From contig CP134874.1 in NCBI GenBank assembly GCA_037318855.1, positions 3,100,598 to 3,164,597 of the forward strand: DNA of 64,000 nucleotides. The letters run 5' to 3'. Within the stretch, counting starts at the first letter, position 1; the number at the start of each line of letters is the position of its first letter. This document shows positions 45,816-57,823 of this stretch, in pieces. Under the pieces are notes generated by a model. The model was given only the letters and a program-made list of their open reading frames with translations. It searched no databases and was not told the DNA's origin. The position numbers and the translations under genes are program-made. The DNA comes from Candidatus Sedimenticola sp. (ex Thyasira tokunagai) (GTDB lineage Bacteria > Pseudomonadota > Gammaproteobacteria > Chromatiales > Chromatiaceae).

Positions 45816-46450
45816 ATCCGTTCCAGGGTATCGGTACGAACAATCCCAGCATCCACTTTACCTGCCAGCACATCCTTTACTACCTGGTCATGGGTACCTG
45901 AGAATGTAAGTAGATCCAGGTCACCTATATCCCCCCCACCCTTCTCGATGGCATAGCGCCCAAGAATCCAGCCTCCCAGGGATGTTTCGTGTACCGCCGC
46001 CAACCGCTTGCCATTCAGATCCTGCCAACTATTGACCTTCTTATTGTCAGCACGAACAAACACCACACTACCAAACATACTGGAGGACTGGTTGTTGGCG
46101 ACACGATTCTTCATAGTGAGAATACGCCTAGCCCCATAATGTACTGACAGGTCGACATAGATTGCGGAATTGACGATAACAAAATCAATCAAGCCATTGT
46201 GGACAACCGGAGGAATCTCGTCGAAGTCCAGGGGAACGATCTCGAATTGTCGTTTTGAACTTGTGGCGGTGAGATAGTCTGCCATTGCCTGCCACTTGAC
46301 CCGGGCCACCTGTTCACCACGTTTTGCCAAGACGCCTATCCGCACCTTTTGCGGTGATGCAGAATCAGCAGTGGAAAGGGATACCGGTCCCCATGCCAGA
46401 AGTATGGCAAGGGCTGTACGAAGAGCTAATGAAACTAGCGGAAGCTTCAT
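45816..46450 (-). pseudogene. PhnD-like/PAS sensor gene, 5' part
   Basis: Begins MKLPLVSLALRTALAILLAW (signal peptide), then a PhnD-type periplasmic binding domain: VRIGVLAKRGEQVARVKWQA, FGSVVFVRADNKKVNSWQDL and GIVRTDTLER at the insertion point. The IS adds a few foreign residues and a stop. This was the sensor module of a two-gene signalling operon upstream of the cyclase. Confidence 0.85.
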
Positions 46451-46626
46451 CTGATTATACTGATATTCATTTTGGCTTTGTTCTCAACAGACAGAGGTAG
46501 GGTAAATCATCTACTAAAAACTCGTCTCCCCATAACTTAGAACAATTCTACGCCTGATACCAGTTTGTGCTGGATCGCAAGAGGGCAACTCACTGGGATT
46601 TAACGGGATAAAGAGGGGAAGAGCAT

Positions 46627-46662
46627 AAAAAAACCCCGAACCAAAAAGGTACGGGGTTATTG
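46627..46662 (-). terminator. terminator after purA
   Basis: AACCCCG and CGGGGTT pair around a 13-nt loop, 35 bp beyond the purA stop; on the minus strand the second arm runs straight into a T7 tract. A good intrinsic terminator for the hflX-to-purA direction. Confidence 0.8.
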
Positions 46663-46696
46663 TTAGTCAAGGCCGACAGATGTCGGTTTAGGACAC

Positions 46697-47995
<1,299 letters not shown>

Positions 47996-48040
47996 TTATT
48001 CTCTTTAGAATCAAAGTATGCTTTTGAGCCTTGGCGAAAT

Positions 48041-49228
48041 TCACACCGCCACGACAACCCAATCATCACCCTGTTTTTCCAGGATCTCACCACAACCCAT
48101 CTCCCTGGGCCCACCTGACTGTCCAGGCAGTACGTTGATGACACGGTGCCCAAGGCTCCGTAGCTCATCGATTTTATTGCGCAATGCCGGATCTTCCGAC
48201 AGGGGCGCTAAGATACCTGTTACCTGCTTATCATCTTCGACTGTGCACAACTGGAAAAGCTGTTTCAAATCAGCGCTAAAGCCACAGGCTGGGCGCGCCC
48301 GGCCGAATACCCGGCCAATATCATCATAACGACCACCGCGTGCTACCTCTTCGCCCACACCGGGCACAAAGGCGGCAAATACCACGCCGGTGTGGTAGTG
48401 GTAACCACGCAATTCAGCCAGATCGTAATGAACAGGCAACTCAGGGCGTCGCTCTGCGAGGAGTGACGACAGCCGTTCCAACTGTTCCAGCGCAGATATT
48501 ACATCTTCATTGGCATCAGCCAAAACTTCTCTTGCCCGGATCAGCGCATCATCACCACTCAGATGGGGTAATTCCGCCAGCATCCGCCGCGTGTTCTCAG
48601 CGATATCAAATTCGCTCAGCAGCGATTCGATCTCCGGCACCGCCTTGCGCTGCAGCGTATCGAACAGCGCATGCTCCTGCTGTTTGTCCAGCCCGGCCTG
48701 ACGACTCAAACCACGGAAGATACCGACATGACCCAGATCCATGTAGAGATCCTTAAGGCCCGCCTGCTGCAGTGTCTGGATCATCAGGGAGATGATCTCA
48801 TGGTCACTCTCGACACCGGCATGGCCATACAACTCCCCACCAACCTGGAGTGGTGAGCGGGAACCTGAGAAACCGCTGCTGCGGGTATTGAGAACGCTAC
48901 CAAGGTAACAGAGTCGAGTCGGTGTCGTACGCCGTAGCTGGTGAGCATCGATCCGTGCCGCTTGGGGGGTGATGTCTGCACGAATACCCATAGTCCGGCC
49001 ACTGATCTGGTCCGTAACTTTGAAGGTGCGCAGATCAAGATCACCACCGGTACCGGTAAGCAGCGATTCCAGATACTCAATGAGCGGGGGCATCACCAAT
49101 TCGTAGCCCCAGCAATAGAAGAGATCGAGCAGTTCCCGACGCATTTTCTCAAGTGTCTGGGCTTGGGGAGGCAGTACCTCGGCAATCCCCTCTGGCAACA
49201 GCCAGTGCTCTGTTTTATTCATTTTCAT
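48041..49228 (-). CDS. hisZ: ATP phosphoribosyltransferase regulatory subunit
   Basis: 395 aa HisRS paralogue that activates the short-form HisG in histidine synthesis. It keeps class-II synthetase fold motifs (GIRADITPQAARIDAH, ARGGRYDDIGRVFGRARPA) but lacks the tRNA-binding domain. ATG 49228 overlaps the DUF2065 stop (TGATG). Presence of hisZ implies a short HisG elsewhere. Confidence 0.92.
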   Translation of the reverse strand: MKMNKTEHWLLPEGIAEVLPPQAQTLEKMRRELLDLFYCWGYELVMPPLIEYLESLLTGTGGDLDLRTFKVTDQISGRTMGIRADITPQAARIDAHQLRRTTPTRLCYLGSVLNTRSSGFSGSRSPLQVGGELYGHAGVESDHEIISLMIQTLQQAGLKDLYMDLGHVGIFRGLSRQAGLDKQQEHALFDTLQRKAVPEIESLLSEFDIAENTRRMLAELPHLSGDDALIRAREVLADANEDVISALEQLERLSSLLAERRPELPVHYDLAELRGYHYHTGVVFAAFVPGVGEEVARGGRYDDIGRVFGRARPACGFSADLKQLFQLCTVEDDKQVTGILAPLSEDPALRNKIDELRSLGHRVINVLPGQSGGPREMGCGEILEKQGDDWVVVAV

Positions 49229-49413
49229 CAATTCACAAGATAGAGAGTGACAACACCCAGCACCATGCTCACAAAACCACCGACACGCAGACTATGATCG
49301 TCCATTTTAGCCACTGTCATCATCATTTTCCGCATGCCGTTAGGGCTAAGGAAAGGTAGAAAACCTTCAATTACCATTAGCAGGGCAAATGCAATTAGCA
49401 GTTCATGCCACAT
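49228..49413 (-). CDS. DUF2065 small membrane protein
   Basis: 61 aa, two helices (residues about 3-22 and 42-60) with GFLPFLSPNGMRKMMMTVA between. DUF2065 proteins are found at just this place between hflC and hisZ. Function unknown. Start set at ATG 49413 (MWHELLIAFALL). Confidence 0.85.
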   Translation of the reverse strand: MWHELLIAFALLMVIEGFLPFLSPNGMRKMMMTVAKMDDHSLRVGGFVSMVLGVVTLYLVN

Positions 49414-49585
49414 AATCCTGTCCAAAAAAAAGCCGGGATAGCATACCCAGCGTGTTTACGAAGTCTCTGAGGACAGACCGCTTATTGTCGCATCCCTAAT
49501 ATAGATTGTCTATTTCAAAGCCCGGTTTTACGAAGTTGAGCTTACGTCCAGGCGGACGCGGATCAGTGAGCAGATCACAACCAGC

Positions 49586-49617
49586 ACCCCACCCCGGAGA
49601 GGAGACCGGAGTGGGGT
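49586..49617 (-). terminator. hairpin after hflC
   Basis: ACCCCACCCCGG and CCGGAGTGGGGT pair with one mismatch, 5 bp beyond the hflC stop. Little T-run follows, so it may be a weak terminator or an mRNA-stabilising stem. Confidence 0.5.
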
Positions 49618-49621
49618 ACGA

Positions 49622-50494
49622 TTACTGACTACCTTCCTGATTCTTGAAATACTGGAAGAATTCAGAGTCCGGCTCCAACACCATCATATCGCCACCTTGG
49701 CTGAACGCCTTTTTATAAGCACTCAGACTGCGGTAGAAGGCGTAAAACTCACGATTTCTGTTGTAGGCAGCGGCATAGATCTCAGTCGATTTTGCATCGC
49801 CCTCACCCCTTAACTGCTCCGCCGTCTTGTAGGCCTCGGCTAGGGTAACGATACGCTGGCGATCGGCATCGGCGCGAATTTTTTCTGCAATCTCAGAACC
49901 TTGGGCACGCAGCTCTGAAGCCACCCGCTCACGCTCGGCACGCATACGATCATATACCGAACCACTTACCTCCTGCGGCAAGTCGATTTTCTTTACCCTT
50001 ACATCGAGGATCTCAACACCCAGCTCCGCCGCCTTTTCATCGGAATCTTTGGTCAGCAGGGCCATGATCTCCGAACGCTCACCCGAGACCACTTCCTTAA
50101 TGGTGCGCTTACCAAACTCATCACGCAGGCTGGTATTGATACGCTCTGCCAGCAGTCGACCTGTGGTGCTCGGGTTACCGCCGGTAGAGCGATAATACTG
50201 AGCCACATCGGCAATACGCCACTTGGCGAAGGAGTCAACGATCACGTCCTTCTTCTCGATCGTCAAGAAGCGTTCAGGACGGGTATCGAGTGTCTGGATA
50301 CGGCCATCGAACTTCTTCACATCGTGAATAATCGGCACTCTCCAGTGTAAACCCGGAGCATAATCAGCATCGACAATCTCACCCAACCTGAGTTTCAGTG
50401 CCAGTTCCCACTGATTGACGATAAACAGTGAAGAGAGGCCGAAGGCGGCCGCCAAAACGATTAGGATACCGGCAAACGTAGTTTTCCCGCTCAT
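49622..50494 (-). CDS. hflC: protease modulator HflC
   Basis: 290 aa band-7/stomatin protein with one N-terminal membrane anchor (residues 5-26). The HflK-HflC complex surrounds FtsH in the inner membrane and limits its proteolysis. RVKKIDLPQEVSGSVYDRMR is conserved. Its ATG overlaps the hflK stop by one base (TGATG). Confidence 0.95.
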   Translation of the reverse strand: MSGKTTFAGILIVLAAAFGLSSLFIVNQWELALKLRLGEIVDADYAPGLHWRVPIIHDVKKFDGRIQTLDTRPERFLTIEKKDVIVDSFAKWRIADVAQYYRSTGGNPSTTGRLLAERINTSLRDEFGKRTIKEVVSGERSEIMALLTKDSDEKAAELGVEILDVRVKKIDLPQEVSGSVYDRMRAERERVASELRAQGSEIAEKIRADADRQRIVTLAEAYKTAEQLRGEGDAKSTEIYAAAYNRNREFYAFYRSLSAYKKAFSQGGDMMVLEPDSEFFQYFKNQEGSQ

Positions 50495-51651
50495 CAGCGA
50501 ACCCTCCTGCTACGGCTACTGTCCATGTCGGTGTCAGGTGTTCTTCGCTCTGACCCGGTTGTATTGATAGTTGTCACACTACTACTCGTAGTTTCACGGG
50601 TGCTGCCTCCTTGGATAAGCTTATCCAGCGGCAGATACATCAGGCTATTACCACTCTTCACATCCATAATCACCTTGTTGGTATTCGACAGCACCTCTTC
50701 CACCGTATCCAGATAGAGACGCTTGCGAGTCACTTCCGGTGCTTTCTCATACTCTGCTAAGACCGCCTGGAAACGCGAAGCCTCACCCTGAGCCTCTGCA
50801 ATCACCTTTTCACGATAAGCGTTGGCATCAGCGAGACGCCGGGATGCGGCACCACGCGCCTTCGGCACCACGTCGTTGGAGTAGGCTTCCGCCTGATTCT
50901 CTTTACGCTCTTTATCCTCACGCGCCTTGATGGCGTCATCAAATGCGCTCTTTACCTGCTCGGGCGGCTTCGCCGGCTGGGTGTTGACACTGGTCACTTC
51001 CAGGCCGGTACGGTAGGTATTGAGCAGATCCTGGGTACGCCGCTTGATATCACTGGCGATGGAGCCACGTCCTTCAGTAAGGATGAAGTCAAGATTTGAT
51101 TTACCGATGGTTTCACGTACCGCCGTCTCGGTTGCATCACGAATCGTCTTATCCGGTGCTTGATCCTGGAACAGATAATCGGCTGCATCCTGGATGCGTG
51201 ACTGCACGGTGAGTTCGATATCGACGATATTCTCATCCTTGGTCAGCATCAACGCCTTGTGACGAAAGGAGGAGATCTGGTCGACGTTGACTTTGAGCAC
51301 CTCTTCGACGAAAGGAATGAGCAGGTGTGGACCTGGTTCTGTCACTGCCTGATAGGCACCAAAACGCAGTAGCACACCGCGCTCTGCAGGTTCCACCGTA
51401 TAAAAGCTCTTGAAGGCCAGAAGTAGGAGAACAGCGACAGCCACCAATACCGCAATGCCTTTGCCGCCGGGAGTCGGCGCAGCAATGGAGCCACCTCCAC
51501 CGTTACCGCTACCGTTGCCTTTTCCGCCGAAGATGCCTCCCAGCTTCTCCTGCATTTTTTTTACCACTTCGTCAAGATCAGGCGGCCCTTGGTCGCCGCC
51601 CTTTCCGCTCCAGGGATCTTTGTTATCCCCACCCGGTTCATTCCAGGCCAT
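50494..51651 (-). CDS. hflK: protease modulator HflK
   Basis: 385 aa. A Gly/Asp-rich cytoplasmic N-terminus (MAWNEPGGDNKDPWSG), one membrane helix (about 67-86), a band-7 domain and a Ser/Thr-rich tail. Partner of HflC and FtsH. Length and motifs are typical. It follows hflX by 98 bp that contain no other feature. Confidence 0.95.
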   Translation of the reverse strand: MAWNEPGGDNKDPWSGKGGDQGPPDLDEVVKKMQEKLGGIFGGKGNGSGNGGGGSIAAPTPGGKGIAVLVAVAVLLLLAFKSFYTVEPAERGVLLRFGAYQAVTEPGPHLLIPFVEEVLKVNVDQISSFRHKALMLTKDENIVDIELTVQSRIQDAADYLFQDQAPDKTIRDATETAVRETIGKSNLDFILTEGRGSIASDIKRRTQDLLNTYRTGLEVTSVNTQPAKPPEQVKSAFDDAIKAREDKERKENQAEAYSNDVVPKARGAASRRLADANAYREKVIAEAQGEASRFQAVLAEYEKAPEVTRKRLYLDTVEEVLSNTNKVIMDVKSGNSLMYLPLDKLIQGGSTRETTSSSVTTINTTGSERRTPDTDMDSSRSRRVR

Positions 51652-51749
51652 CGAACACTCCGAAATTCTTCATTAAGTTAGTATGTAGACTGCCCAACAC
51701 CCCATGCGACGTATCCGACAGCTCTGAATTCTATTACTTTATCTACCGA

Positions 51750-53027
51750 TCAGGCTAGTACTTCTAACATTTTCTCTTTCCGGGCCAGTTGCTGGTAAAC
51801 CTTCTTTGGCAGCGTTATCTCCAGCTCCCAACCCCCCGTGTCGTTAATCTGCTCGGAAACAACTCCACCGAGTTCAAACAACCTTGCACGTAATCGTCCA
51901 TCTGTAGGTTGTAAGTGTAATACCTTATGAACCTGCTCCTGGTGAAAAAATTCAGCCAGCGCTTCCAGAAGCAGTTCACTACCCGCACCACTGTGGGCGG
52001 AAAGCCAGATCCGTCGAATCAGCCCATCCTCTCCCCTTTCAACCTTCGGCTCCATTCCTTCATCAAGGTCAATCTTGTTGTAAACCTCGATCTGTGGAAT
52101 CTCATCAGCACCAATCTGCTTTAGAACACTGTTAACCTCGGTAATGCAGACTGATCGCTGCGGGCTGACAGAGTCGATAACATGTAGCAGAAGGGTCGCC
52201 TCGGAAGTCTCCTGCAACGTCGACTTGAAGGCTGCCACCAACTCATGAGGCAGATGGGAGATAAAGCCAACCGTATCAGCCAGCACCATAGCACTCTCGC
52301 AGCCCAGTTCAACCCGTCTCAGGGTAGGGTCGAGGGTGGCAAACAGCTGGTCTTCAGCATAAACACCCGAATCGGTAAGGTGATTGAATAGCGTTGATTT
52401 TCCGGCATTGGTATAACCCACCAATGAAACGGTGGGGATCTCAGCCTTGCCTCTAGCTCTTCTTCCTTGATCCCGTTGACCTTCAACCTTTCTCAGCCTG
52501 CGCCGAATCTGGGAAATACGGTTATTCAGCAACCGCCGGTCGGTCTCAAGTTGAGTTTCACCCGGGCCACGCAGACCGATACCGCCCTTCTGACGTTCAA
52601 GATGCGTCCAGCCGCGCACCAACCGGGTGGAGAGATGGCGTAGCTGTGCAAGTTCAACTTGCAGCTTTCCTTCGAAAGAGCGTGCCCGCTGGGCAAAAAT
52701 ATCAAGAATCAACCCGGTACGATCAACCACGCGACACTGAAACTCACGCTCCAGGTTACGCTCCTGACTCGGCGACAGTTCGTGACTGAAAATCACCAAC
52801 TCCGCTTCCTCTGCGAGAATGGTCTGCCGTACCTCCTCCGCTTTACCCCGCCCGATATAGAGGCGGGCGTCGGGGGCCTTGCGGCTACCAACAATCAAAG
52901 CTACAGGCAGAGCACCGGCAGAGACTGCCAGATCCTCAAATTCAGAAAGCTCCTCAGGATCGGGCTTGTTGCCAAAGTCTATATGTACAAGAACGGCTCT
53001 CTCGCCAATCTTCGGGCGTTCAAACAT
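51750..53027 (-). CDS. hflX: ribosome-associated GTPase HflX
   Basis: 425 aa: N-terminal HflX domain, G1 loop GYTNAGKSTLFNHL, DTVGFI, and NKID. It splits stalled ribosomes under stress in known species. It lies between hfq and hflK as usual. There is no frameshift or truncation. Confidence 0.95.
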   Translation of the reverse strand: MFERPKIGERAVLVHIDFGNKPDPEELSEFEDLAVSAGALPVALIVGSRKAPDARLYIGRGKAEEVRQTILAEEAELVIFSHELSPSQERNLEREFQCRVVDRTGLILDIFAQRARSFEGKLQVELAQLRHLSTRLVRGWTHLERQKGGIGLRGPGETQLETDRRLLNNRISQIRRRLRKVEGQRDQGRRARGKAEIPTVSLVGYTNAGKSTLFNHLTDSGVYAEDQLFATLDPTLRRVELGCESAMVLADTVGFISHLPHELVAAFKSTLQETSEATLLLHVIDSVSPQRSVCITEVNSVLKQIGADEIPQIEVYNKIDLDEGMEPKVERGEDGLIRRIWLSAHSGAGSELLLEALAEFFHQEQVHKVLHLQPTDGRLRARLFELGGVVSEQINDTGGWELEITLPKKVYQQLARKEKMLEVLA

Positions 53028-53106
53028 CTATAACGTCCAGGGATGTGGATCGGCGTAAAAACAATTCAGATGATGGCAGAGTCTAACCTCAGTCAATCGA
53101 TTACGG

Positions 53107-53370
53107 TCAATAGTTGCCCGGCTCCGACTCTGACGTTGAGGTGTGCTCGGGATTCAACTGAAGTTTGACATTGCGTGCCGGCACCACAGTTGAAATCGCA
53201 TGTTTGTAGACCATCTGACTGACGGTGTTTTTCAGCAGCACCACAAACTGGTCAAATGACTCTATCTGTCCCTGCAGTTTGATTCCGTTCACCAGAAAGA
53301 TCGAGACGGGAACCCGCTCTTTTCGTAAAGCGTTGAGGAAAGGGTCTTGTAAGCTCTGCCCCTTGGACAT
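53107..53370 (-). CDS. hfq: RNA chaperone Hfq
   Basis: 87 aa Sm-like protein. Sm1 [20 protein letters not shown] and Sm2 [12 protein letters not shown] are intact, and the C-terminal tail is short. It forms hexamers that pair small RNAs with mRNAs. It lies between miaA and hflX, the conserved position. Confidence 0.97.
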   Translation of the reverse strand: MSKGQSLQDPFLNALRKERVPVSIFLVNGIKLQGQIESFDQFVVLLKNTVSQMVYKHAISTVVPARNVKLQLNPEHTSTSESEPGNY

Positions 53371-53491
53371 CTGAATTCTCCTTGTTTTTCCAGTATTTTT
53401 TGATTGGTAGATACCGGAACAAAAAGGCGTCCGGGTAAAAAAATCTACTCAACGAAATTAAGTATAGTAGAATAAATCAATGATATACCCA

Positions 53492-54442
53492 TCAGGTGAG
53501 GCTTTGGCGAATAATTTTCAAGGCCTGTTCAAGAATATTGCCTGAATCTTCATCCAGCCAGTGTATCTCGGGGTCTGACCTGAGCCAGGTGAACTGGCGT
53601 TTTGCCAGCTGCCGGGTGGCAATAATCCCCCTCTCCTTCATCGTCTCCCAGTCCCACTCGCCCAAAAGATACTTCAACATTTGACGGTAACCCACCGAAC
53701 GCATCGACGGCAGCTCAGGTGACAGATCTCCGCGCTGTAGTAGTCGGCGCACCTCCTCTTCGAAGCCCTGATCGAGCATCATTTCAAAACGTTCAGCTAT
53801 CCGTCCGTGCAGCACCGCTCTATCCTTGGGTGCCCGTGCCAGCTTAATCAGGCGATAAGGCACCCGCTCACCAACAGACTCCCTTTGCAGGTCGGAAAGA
53901 GGTCGCCCGGTAAGCTCATAAACCTCCAACGCCCGCTGAACACGCTGAGGATCGTTGGGATGTATGCGCGCCGCCGAGATGGGATCAACCTCGCTCAGCC
54001 GTCGATGAAGTGCATCCAAACCATGCAATGACGCTTCTTGCTCCAGGCGGGCGCGCACTCCCTTATCAGCGTCAGGCAGGTTGGAAAGCCCCTGTTCCAG
54101 AGCACGAAAATAGAGCATGGTCCCTCCCACCAACAGGGGGATATTTCCGGCAGCAGTGATCTCGGCCATCTCCCTCAGAGCATCCATCCTGAAATTTGCC
54201 GCCGAATAGGGCTCTGCCGGGTCACAGATATTGATCAGGCGGTGCGGGGCCGCCGCCAGCTCTTCAGCATCCGGTTTGGCGCTACCGATATCCATACCAC
54301 GATAGACCAGTGCCGAATCAACGCTGATAATTTCACAAGGCAGCTTTTGCACCAGACGGATGGCTAACTCTGTTTTACCCGATGCAGTGGGGCCCATCAG
54401 AAAAATTGCCGGCGGCAACTCCTTTGTTGCGTCACTCTCCAT
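53492..54442 (-). CDS. miaA: tRNA dimethylallyltransferase
   Basis: 316 aa. P-loop [16 protein letters not shown], then [17 protein letters not shown], which binds the anticodon-loop adenine region. It adds dimethylallyl to A37 of UNN-reading tRNAs. Its ATG overlaps the mutL stop (TAATG), so the two are translationally coupled. Confidence 0.96.
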   Translation of the reverse strand: MESDATKELPPAIFLMGPTASGKTELAIRLVQKLPCEIISVDSALVYRGMDIGSAKPDAEELAAAPHRLINICDPAEPYSAANFRMDALREMAEITAAGNIPLLVGGTMLYFRALEQGLSNLPDADKGVRARLEQEASLHGLDALHRRLSEVDPISAARIHPNDPQRVQRALEVYELTGRPLSDLQRESVGERVPYRLIKLARAPKDRAVLHGRIAERFEMMLDQGFEEEVRRLLQRGDLSPELPSMRSVGYRQMLKYLLGEWDWETMKERGIIATRQLAKRQFTWLRSDPEIHWLDEDSGNILEQALKIIRQSLT

Positions 54443-56262
54443 TAACGCCCCCGTAAAAAGAGTCGATCCATTGAGGCCATGTCGAGCTGTGTCCAGGTTG
54501 GACGGCCATGATTACACTGATCACTTCTTTCGGTACGTTCCATATCCCGCAACAGGGCATTCATCTCCGCAATTGTGAGGCGACGGTTGGCACGCACTGA
54601 GCCGTGGCACGCCATGGTTGCCAGCACCTGGTTAATCTCGTTGTTAATTCGCTCACTGCTACCGTAAACGACGATATCGGAGAGCAGATCCCGCAGCAGT
54701 TTCTCTGCATCGGCTCCTTGCAGCAGAATGGGAATGGCGCGAACCACCAGCGTCTCCTGGTCGAGACGATTCACCTCCAAGCCAAGCTCTGCAAACAGTG
54801 ACTGATGCTGTTCAGCAATATCCGCCTCACGCCGACTCACCGCCACCGAGACCGGTACCAGCAAGGGCTGGCTGGCAATACTATTTTCCGCCCGCGCCTG
54901 CTTGAAACGCTCGTAGGTAACACGCTCATGAGCTGCATGCATATCCACCAACACCAACCCCTCACAATTCTCAGCCAGGATATAGATCCCTTTCAGCTGG
55001 GCCAGTGCATAACCGAGAGGCGGTACATTTTCATCCACTATGACCCCATCTGGTGCTGAATCTTTTCCTGACTGGGCCGGGTGCTGTATATCGAAGCTGG
55101 CCTGATAGCCGCGGGATGACTCTCGCACCTGCAGACCAAGGGGGCGCTGGTAGGCGGCAGGCCTATCGGTAGAGGTACTTTCGGTCACTCCGGCCTGAAG
55201 CGAAGCGGAGCTGGTATCAGGTGTCAGAATCTCACCGGTCTCGGTATCAATCTCCGGCCCGGGCCTTGTCTCAGCCAGCCCCTTGTGCAGAGTGCGGAAG
55301 ATAAAGTCGTGAGCCATCCGTCCATCACGGAAACGGACCTCATGCTTGGTAGGGTGAACATTGACATCCACCAGTACCGGATCGATCTCCAGATAGAGAA
55401 CATAGGCGGGGTGGCGGCCATGGTAGAGCACATCCTGGTAGGCCTGACGCACGGCATGGGTTACCAGTCTGTCACGCACCATACGCCCATTAACGTAGAA
55501 GTACTGCATATCCGCCTGACTGCGTGAGAAAGCGGGACGGGCAACCCAGCCGGAAAGACGCAGTCCCGCCTGCTCACGCTCGATATAGAGTGCCTGATCG
55601 AGAAAGCCCCGCCCCAATAACTCGACCAGCCGCCGCTCCTGCTCCCGCCGTTGGTCTGCGAGAGGCAGGGAGAGCACCTCACGCTGGTTGTGACGAAGCT
55701 GAAAAGAGATATCGAAACGACTCAACGCAAGCCGCTTCACCAGTGTCTCTATATGGCTAAATTCGGTCTTTTCGGTACGCAGGAACTTTCGTCTGGCCGG
55801 GGTATTGTAGAAGAGATCTCTCACCTCCACTGTGGTTCCCTGAGGATGTGCACTGGGTGACGGTGGCGCTACCTTCTCTCCACCATCACCGTTGACGGTC
55901 CAGCCACTACCCTCTTCAGCCGCTTTCGATGAGAGGGTGAGCCGGGAGACCGATGCAATACTCGGCAACGCTTCACCGCGAAAGCCCATGCTCCGTACCC
56001 GTTCCAGCTCTTCGAGGCTGGCGATCTTGCTGGTAGCATGACGGGAGAGAGCCAGGGCCAGGTCATCATGATAGATGCCGCCACCGTTATCCCTTACCCG
56101 AAGCAGCCGTACACCACCCTGCTCCACCTCCACTTCGATACGGGTGGCACCGGCATCGAGGCTGTTCTCGACCAGCTCTTTCACCACCGAAGCGGGACGC
56201 TCAACCACCTCGCCGGCGGCAATCTGGTTAATCAGTTGGGGTGGCAGGGCATGGATGCGCAT
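54442..56262 (-). CDS. mutL: DNA mismatch repair protein MutL
   Basis: 606 aa. The GHKL ATPase begins [20 protein letters not shown] with DNGGGI; the C-terminal dimerisation part carries [12 protein letters not shown] (about 436-447), matching the DxHAx2Ex4E endonuclease motif, plus ACHGSVRA and CNHGRPTW. This argues for a nicking MutL rather than one relying on MutH, as seen outside the enterics. Confidence 0.95.
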   Translation of the reverse strand: MRIHALPPQLINQIAAGEVVERPASVVKELVENSLDAGATRIEVEVEQGGVRLLRVRDNGGGIYHDDLALALSRHATSKIASLEELERVRSMGFRGEALPSIASVSRLTLSSKAAEEGSGWTVNGDGGEKVAPPSPSAHPQGTTVEVRDLFYNTPARRKFLRTEKTEFSHIETLVKRLALSRFDISFQLRHNQREVLSLPLADQRREQERRLVELLGRGFLDQALYIEREQAGLRLSGWVARPAFSRSQADMQYFYVNGRMVRDRLVTHAVRQAYQDVLYHGRHPAYVLYLEIDPVLVDVNVHPTKHEVRFRDGRMAHDFIFRTLHKGLAETRPGPEIDTETGEILTPDTSSASLQAGVTESTSTDRPAAYQRPLGLQVRESSRGYQASFDIQHPAQSGKDSAPDGVIVDENVPPLGYALAQLKGIYILAENCEGLVLVDMHAAHERVTYERFKQARAENSIASQPLLVPVSVAVSRREADIAEQHQSLFAELGLEVNRLDQETLVVRAIPILLQGADAEKLLRDLLSDIVVYGSSERINNEINQVLATMACHGSVRANRRLTIAEMNALLRDMERTERSDQCNHGRPTWTQLDMASMDRLFLRGR

Positions 56263-56332
56263 CGACTTGCTGGGTTACCGGGTTTAAGTGTGAAGAGTGA
56301 TTATACCCGCCACAGCCGGCAAGATGGCAAAT

Positions 56333-56396
56333 GTAGGAGCGGCTTCAGCCGTGACCAGCACCGGTTGACCATCCATCGCGGCTGAAGCCGCTCCTT
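56333..56396. repeat. REP-like palindrome between amidase and mutL
   Basis: GTAGGAGCGGCTTCAGCCG (56333) and CGGCTGAAGCCGCTCCT (56379-56395) form a 17-bp perfect stem with a 26-nt loop. It is the 'GGCTTCAGCCG' variant of the GTAGGAG palindromes in this window. Confidence 0.78.
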
Positions 56397-56427
56397 GCAG
56401 GGAAACAGTATGACGAGTGGGAGACTG

Positions 56428-57732
56428 TCAGGTCTCTGGAATACGCAATATCTGCCCGATACGGATATGATCACCATTGATTTTATTGGTGGAGCGGAGA
56501 TCCCTCAGGCTAATCTGGTACTGACGTGCGATAGCACCCAGGGTATCACCACGAACAATGATATGTTTACGCGCCTTATGCTGGGCCAGCAGCGTCCCCA
56601 GAGGCGGATTATTCTTGAAATAGGTGCGTATACCCCCCATCAGGGCAGCCGCTAATTTTTTCTGATAACCAGGATCGCGTAGCTTCTTCTCCTCAGAGGG
56701 GTTGGAAATGAAGGCTGTCTCAACCAGAATAGAGGGTACATCCGGTGATTTAAGCACCATGAAACCAGCCTGCTGAACCGTTCGCTTATGAGGACGCCCG
56801 ACACCCTTCAGCTGCCTGAGTACCTTATTGGCCACCTGATGGCTCACCTGCTGAGCACCGGTTTGGGAAAGGTCAAGCAGTACCGACGCCAGCACATCGT
56901 CTTTGTCTTCCAGCTTTACGCCACCGATCAAGTCGGAGCTATTTTCCCGTTCTGCCAGCCAACGAGCGGCCTCACTGGAGGCACCACGACGAGAGAGTGT
57001 GTAAACCGATGCCCCCCTGGCCCGAGGATCCTTGAAAGAGTCGGCATGGATAGAGATGAAAAGATCGGCCTTCTCCTTACGCGCCAGTTCCATCCGTTTA
57101 CGCAGCCCGAGGTAGTAGTCACCCTTGCGGACCATCACCGCCCTCATCCCCACTTCTTTATCAACTAAAGCCGCCAGTTTACGGGCAATGGCAAACACCA
57201 CGGTCTTTTCATAGATACCGCCTCTTCCTTTGGCCCCGGGGTCTTCACCACCGTGACCAGCATCGATGGCGACGACAATATCGCGCATACTGTTCTGCGT
57301 TATGGTTTTAATCGACTTCTGGGGCTGCCGCCCCTTGGCGCTGTCATCTATCTGGTGAAGATCCACCACCAGGCGGTGACCGTACTGACGATTTGGTTTG
57401 AGGACAAAACTCTTTGGCTTGATTGGCTGCTTGAGATCAAGCACCACCCGCAGGCCACCGTTATCACGCTTGGCGCTGCGCATATGGCGAATCAGCGGAT
57501 TGTCAGCAGTTGTCGGAAGTGTCCCCCGGAGCCCGGCGTTTTCAATGTCGATAACCAGCCTATTGGGCTGCTTCAGAGTAAACAGAGCGTGCTTCACGGA
57601 TGCGCTGGTATCGAAAACCAGACGGGTGTGATCAGGAGCGGCCCACAGACGAAGATTATCGATTCTCGCCTGTTGCGCCTGAAGCGCCTGACTGATGACT
57701 ACGAGTAGTAGTAGCGTAAGAACTCTTGCCAT
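56428..57732 (-). CDS. N-acetylmuramoyl-L-alanine amidase with AMIN and LysM
   Basis: 434 aa. Signal peptide (LTLLLLVVISQALQAQ), AMIN domain (residues about 25-115), a zinc-dependent Amidase_3 domain starting VVAIDAGHGGEDPGAKGRGG, and a C-terminal LysM (HIIVRGDTLGAIARQYQISL). AmiB/AmiC-type enzyme that splits septal peptidoglycan. It lies between tsaE and mutL as in E. coli amiB. Confidence 0.92.
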   Translation of the reverse strand: MARVLTLLLLVVISQALQAQQARIDNLRLWAAPDHTRLVFDTSASVKHALFTLKQPNRLVIDIENAGLRGTLPTTADNPLIRHMRSAKRDNGGLRVVLDLKQPIKPKSFVLKPNRQYGHRLVVDLHQIDDSAKGRQPQKSIKTITQNSMRDIVVAIDAGHGGEDPGAKGRGGIYEKTVVFAIARKLAALVDKEVGMRAVMVRKGDYYLGLRKRMELARKEKADLFISIHADSFKDPRARGASVYTLSRRGASSEAARWLAERENSSDLIGGVKLEDKDDVLASVLLDLSQTGAQQVSHQVANKVLRQLKGVGRPHKRTVQQAGFMVLKSPDVPSILVETAFISNPSEEKKLRDPGYQKKLAAALMGGIRTYFKNNPPLGTLLAQHKARKHIIVRGDTLGAIARQYQISLRDLRSTNKINGDHIRIGQILRIPET

Positions 57733-57823
57733 TTATAACTCTCAAGAAAGAGGCTGTTGCTATTATTGTTAATGAACATAGCACGTGTTTTTATATTTTT
57801 CCAGCATAATCTGATAGATAGCG

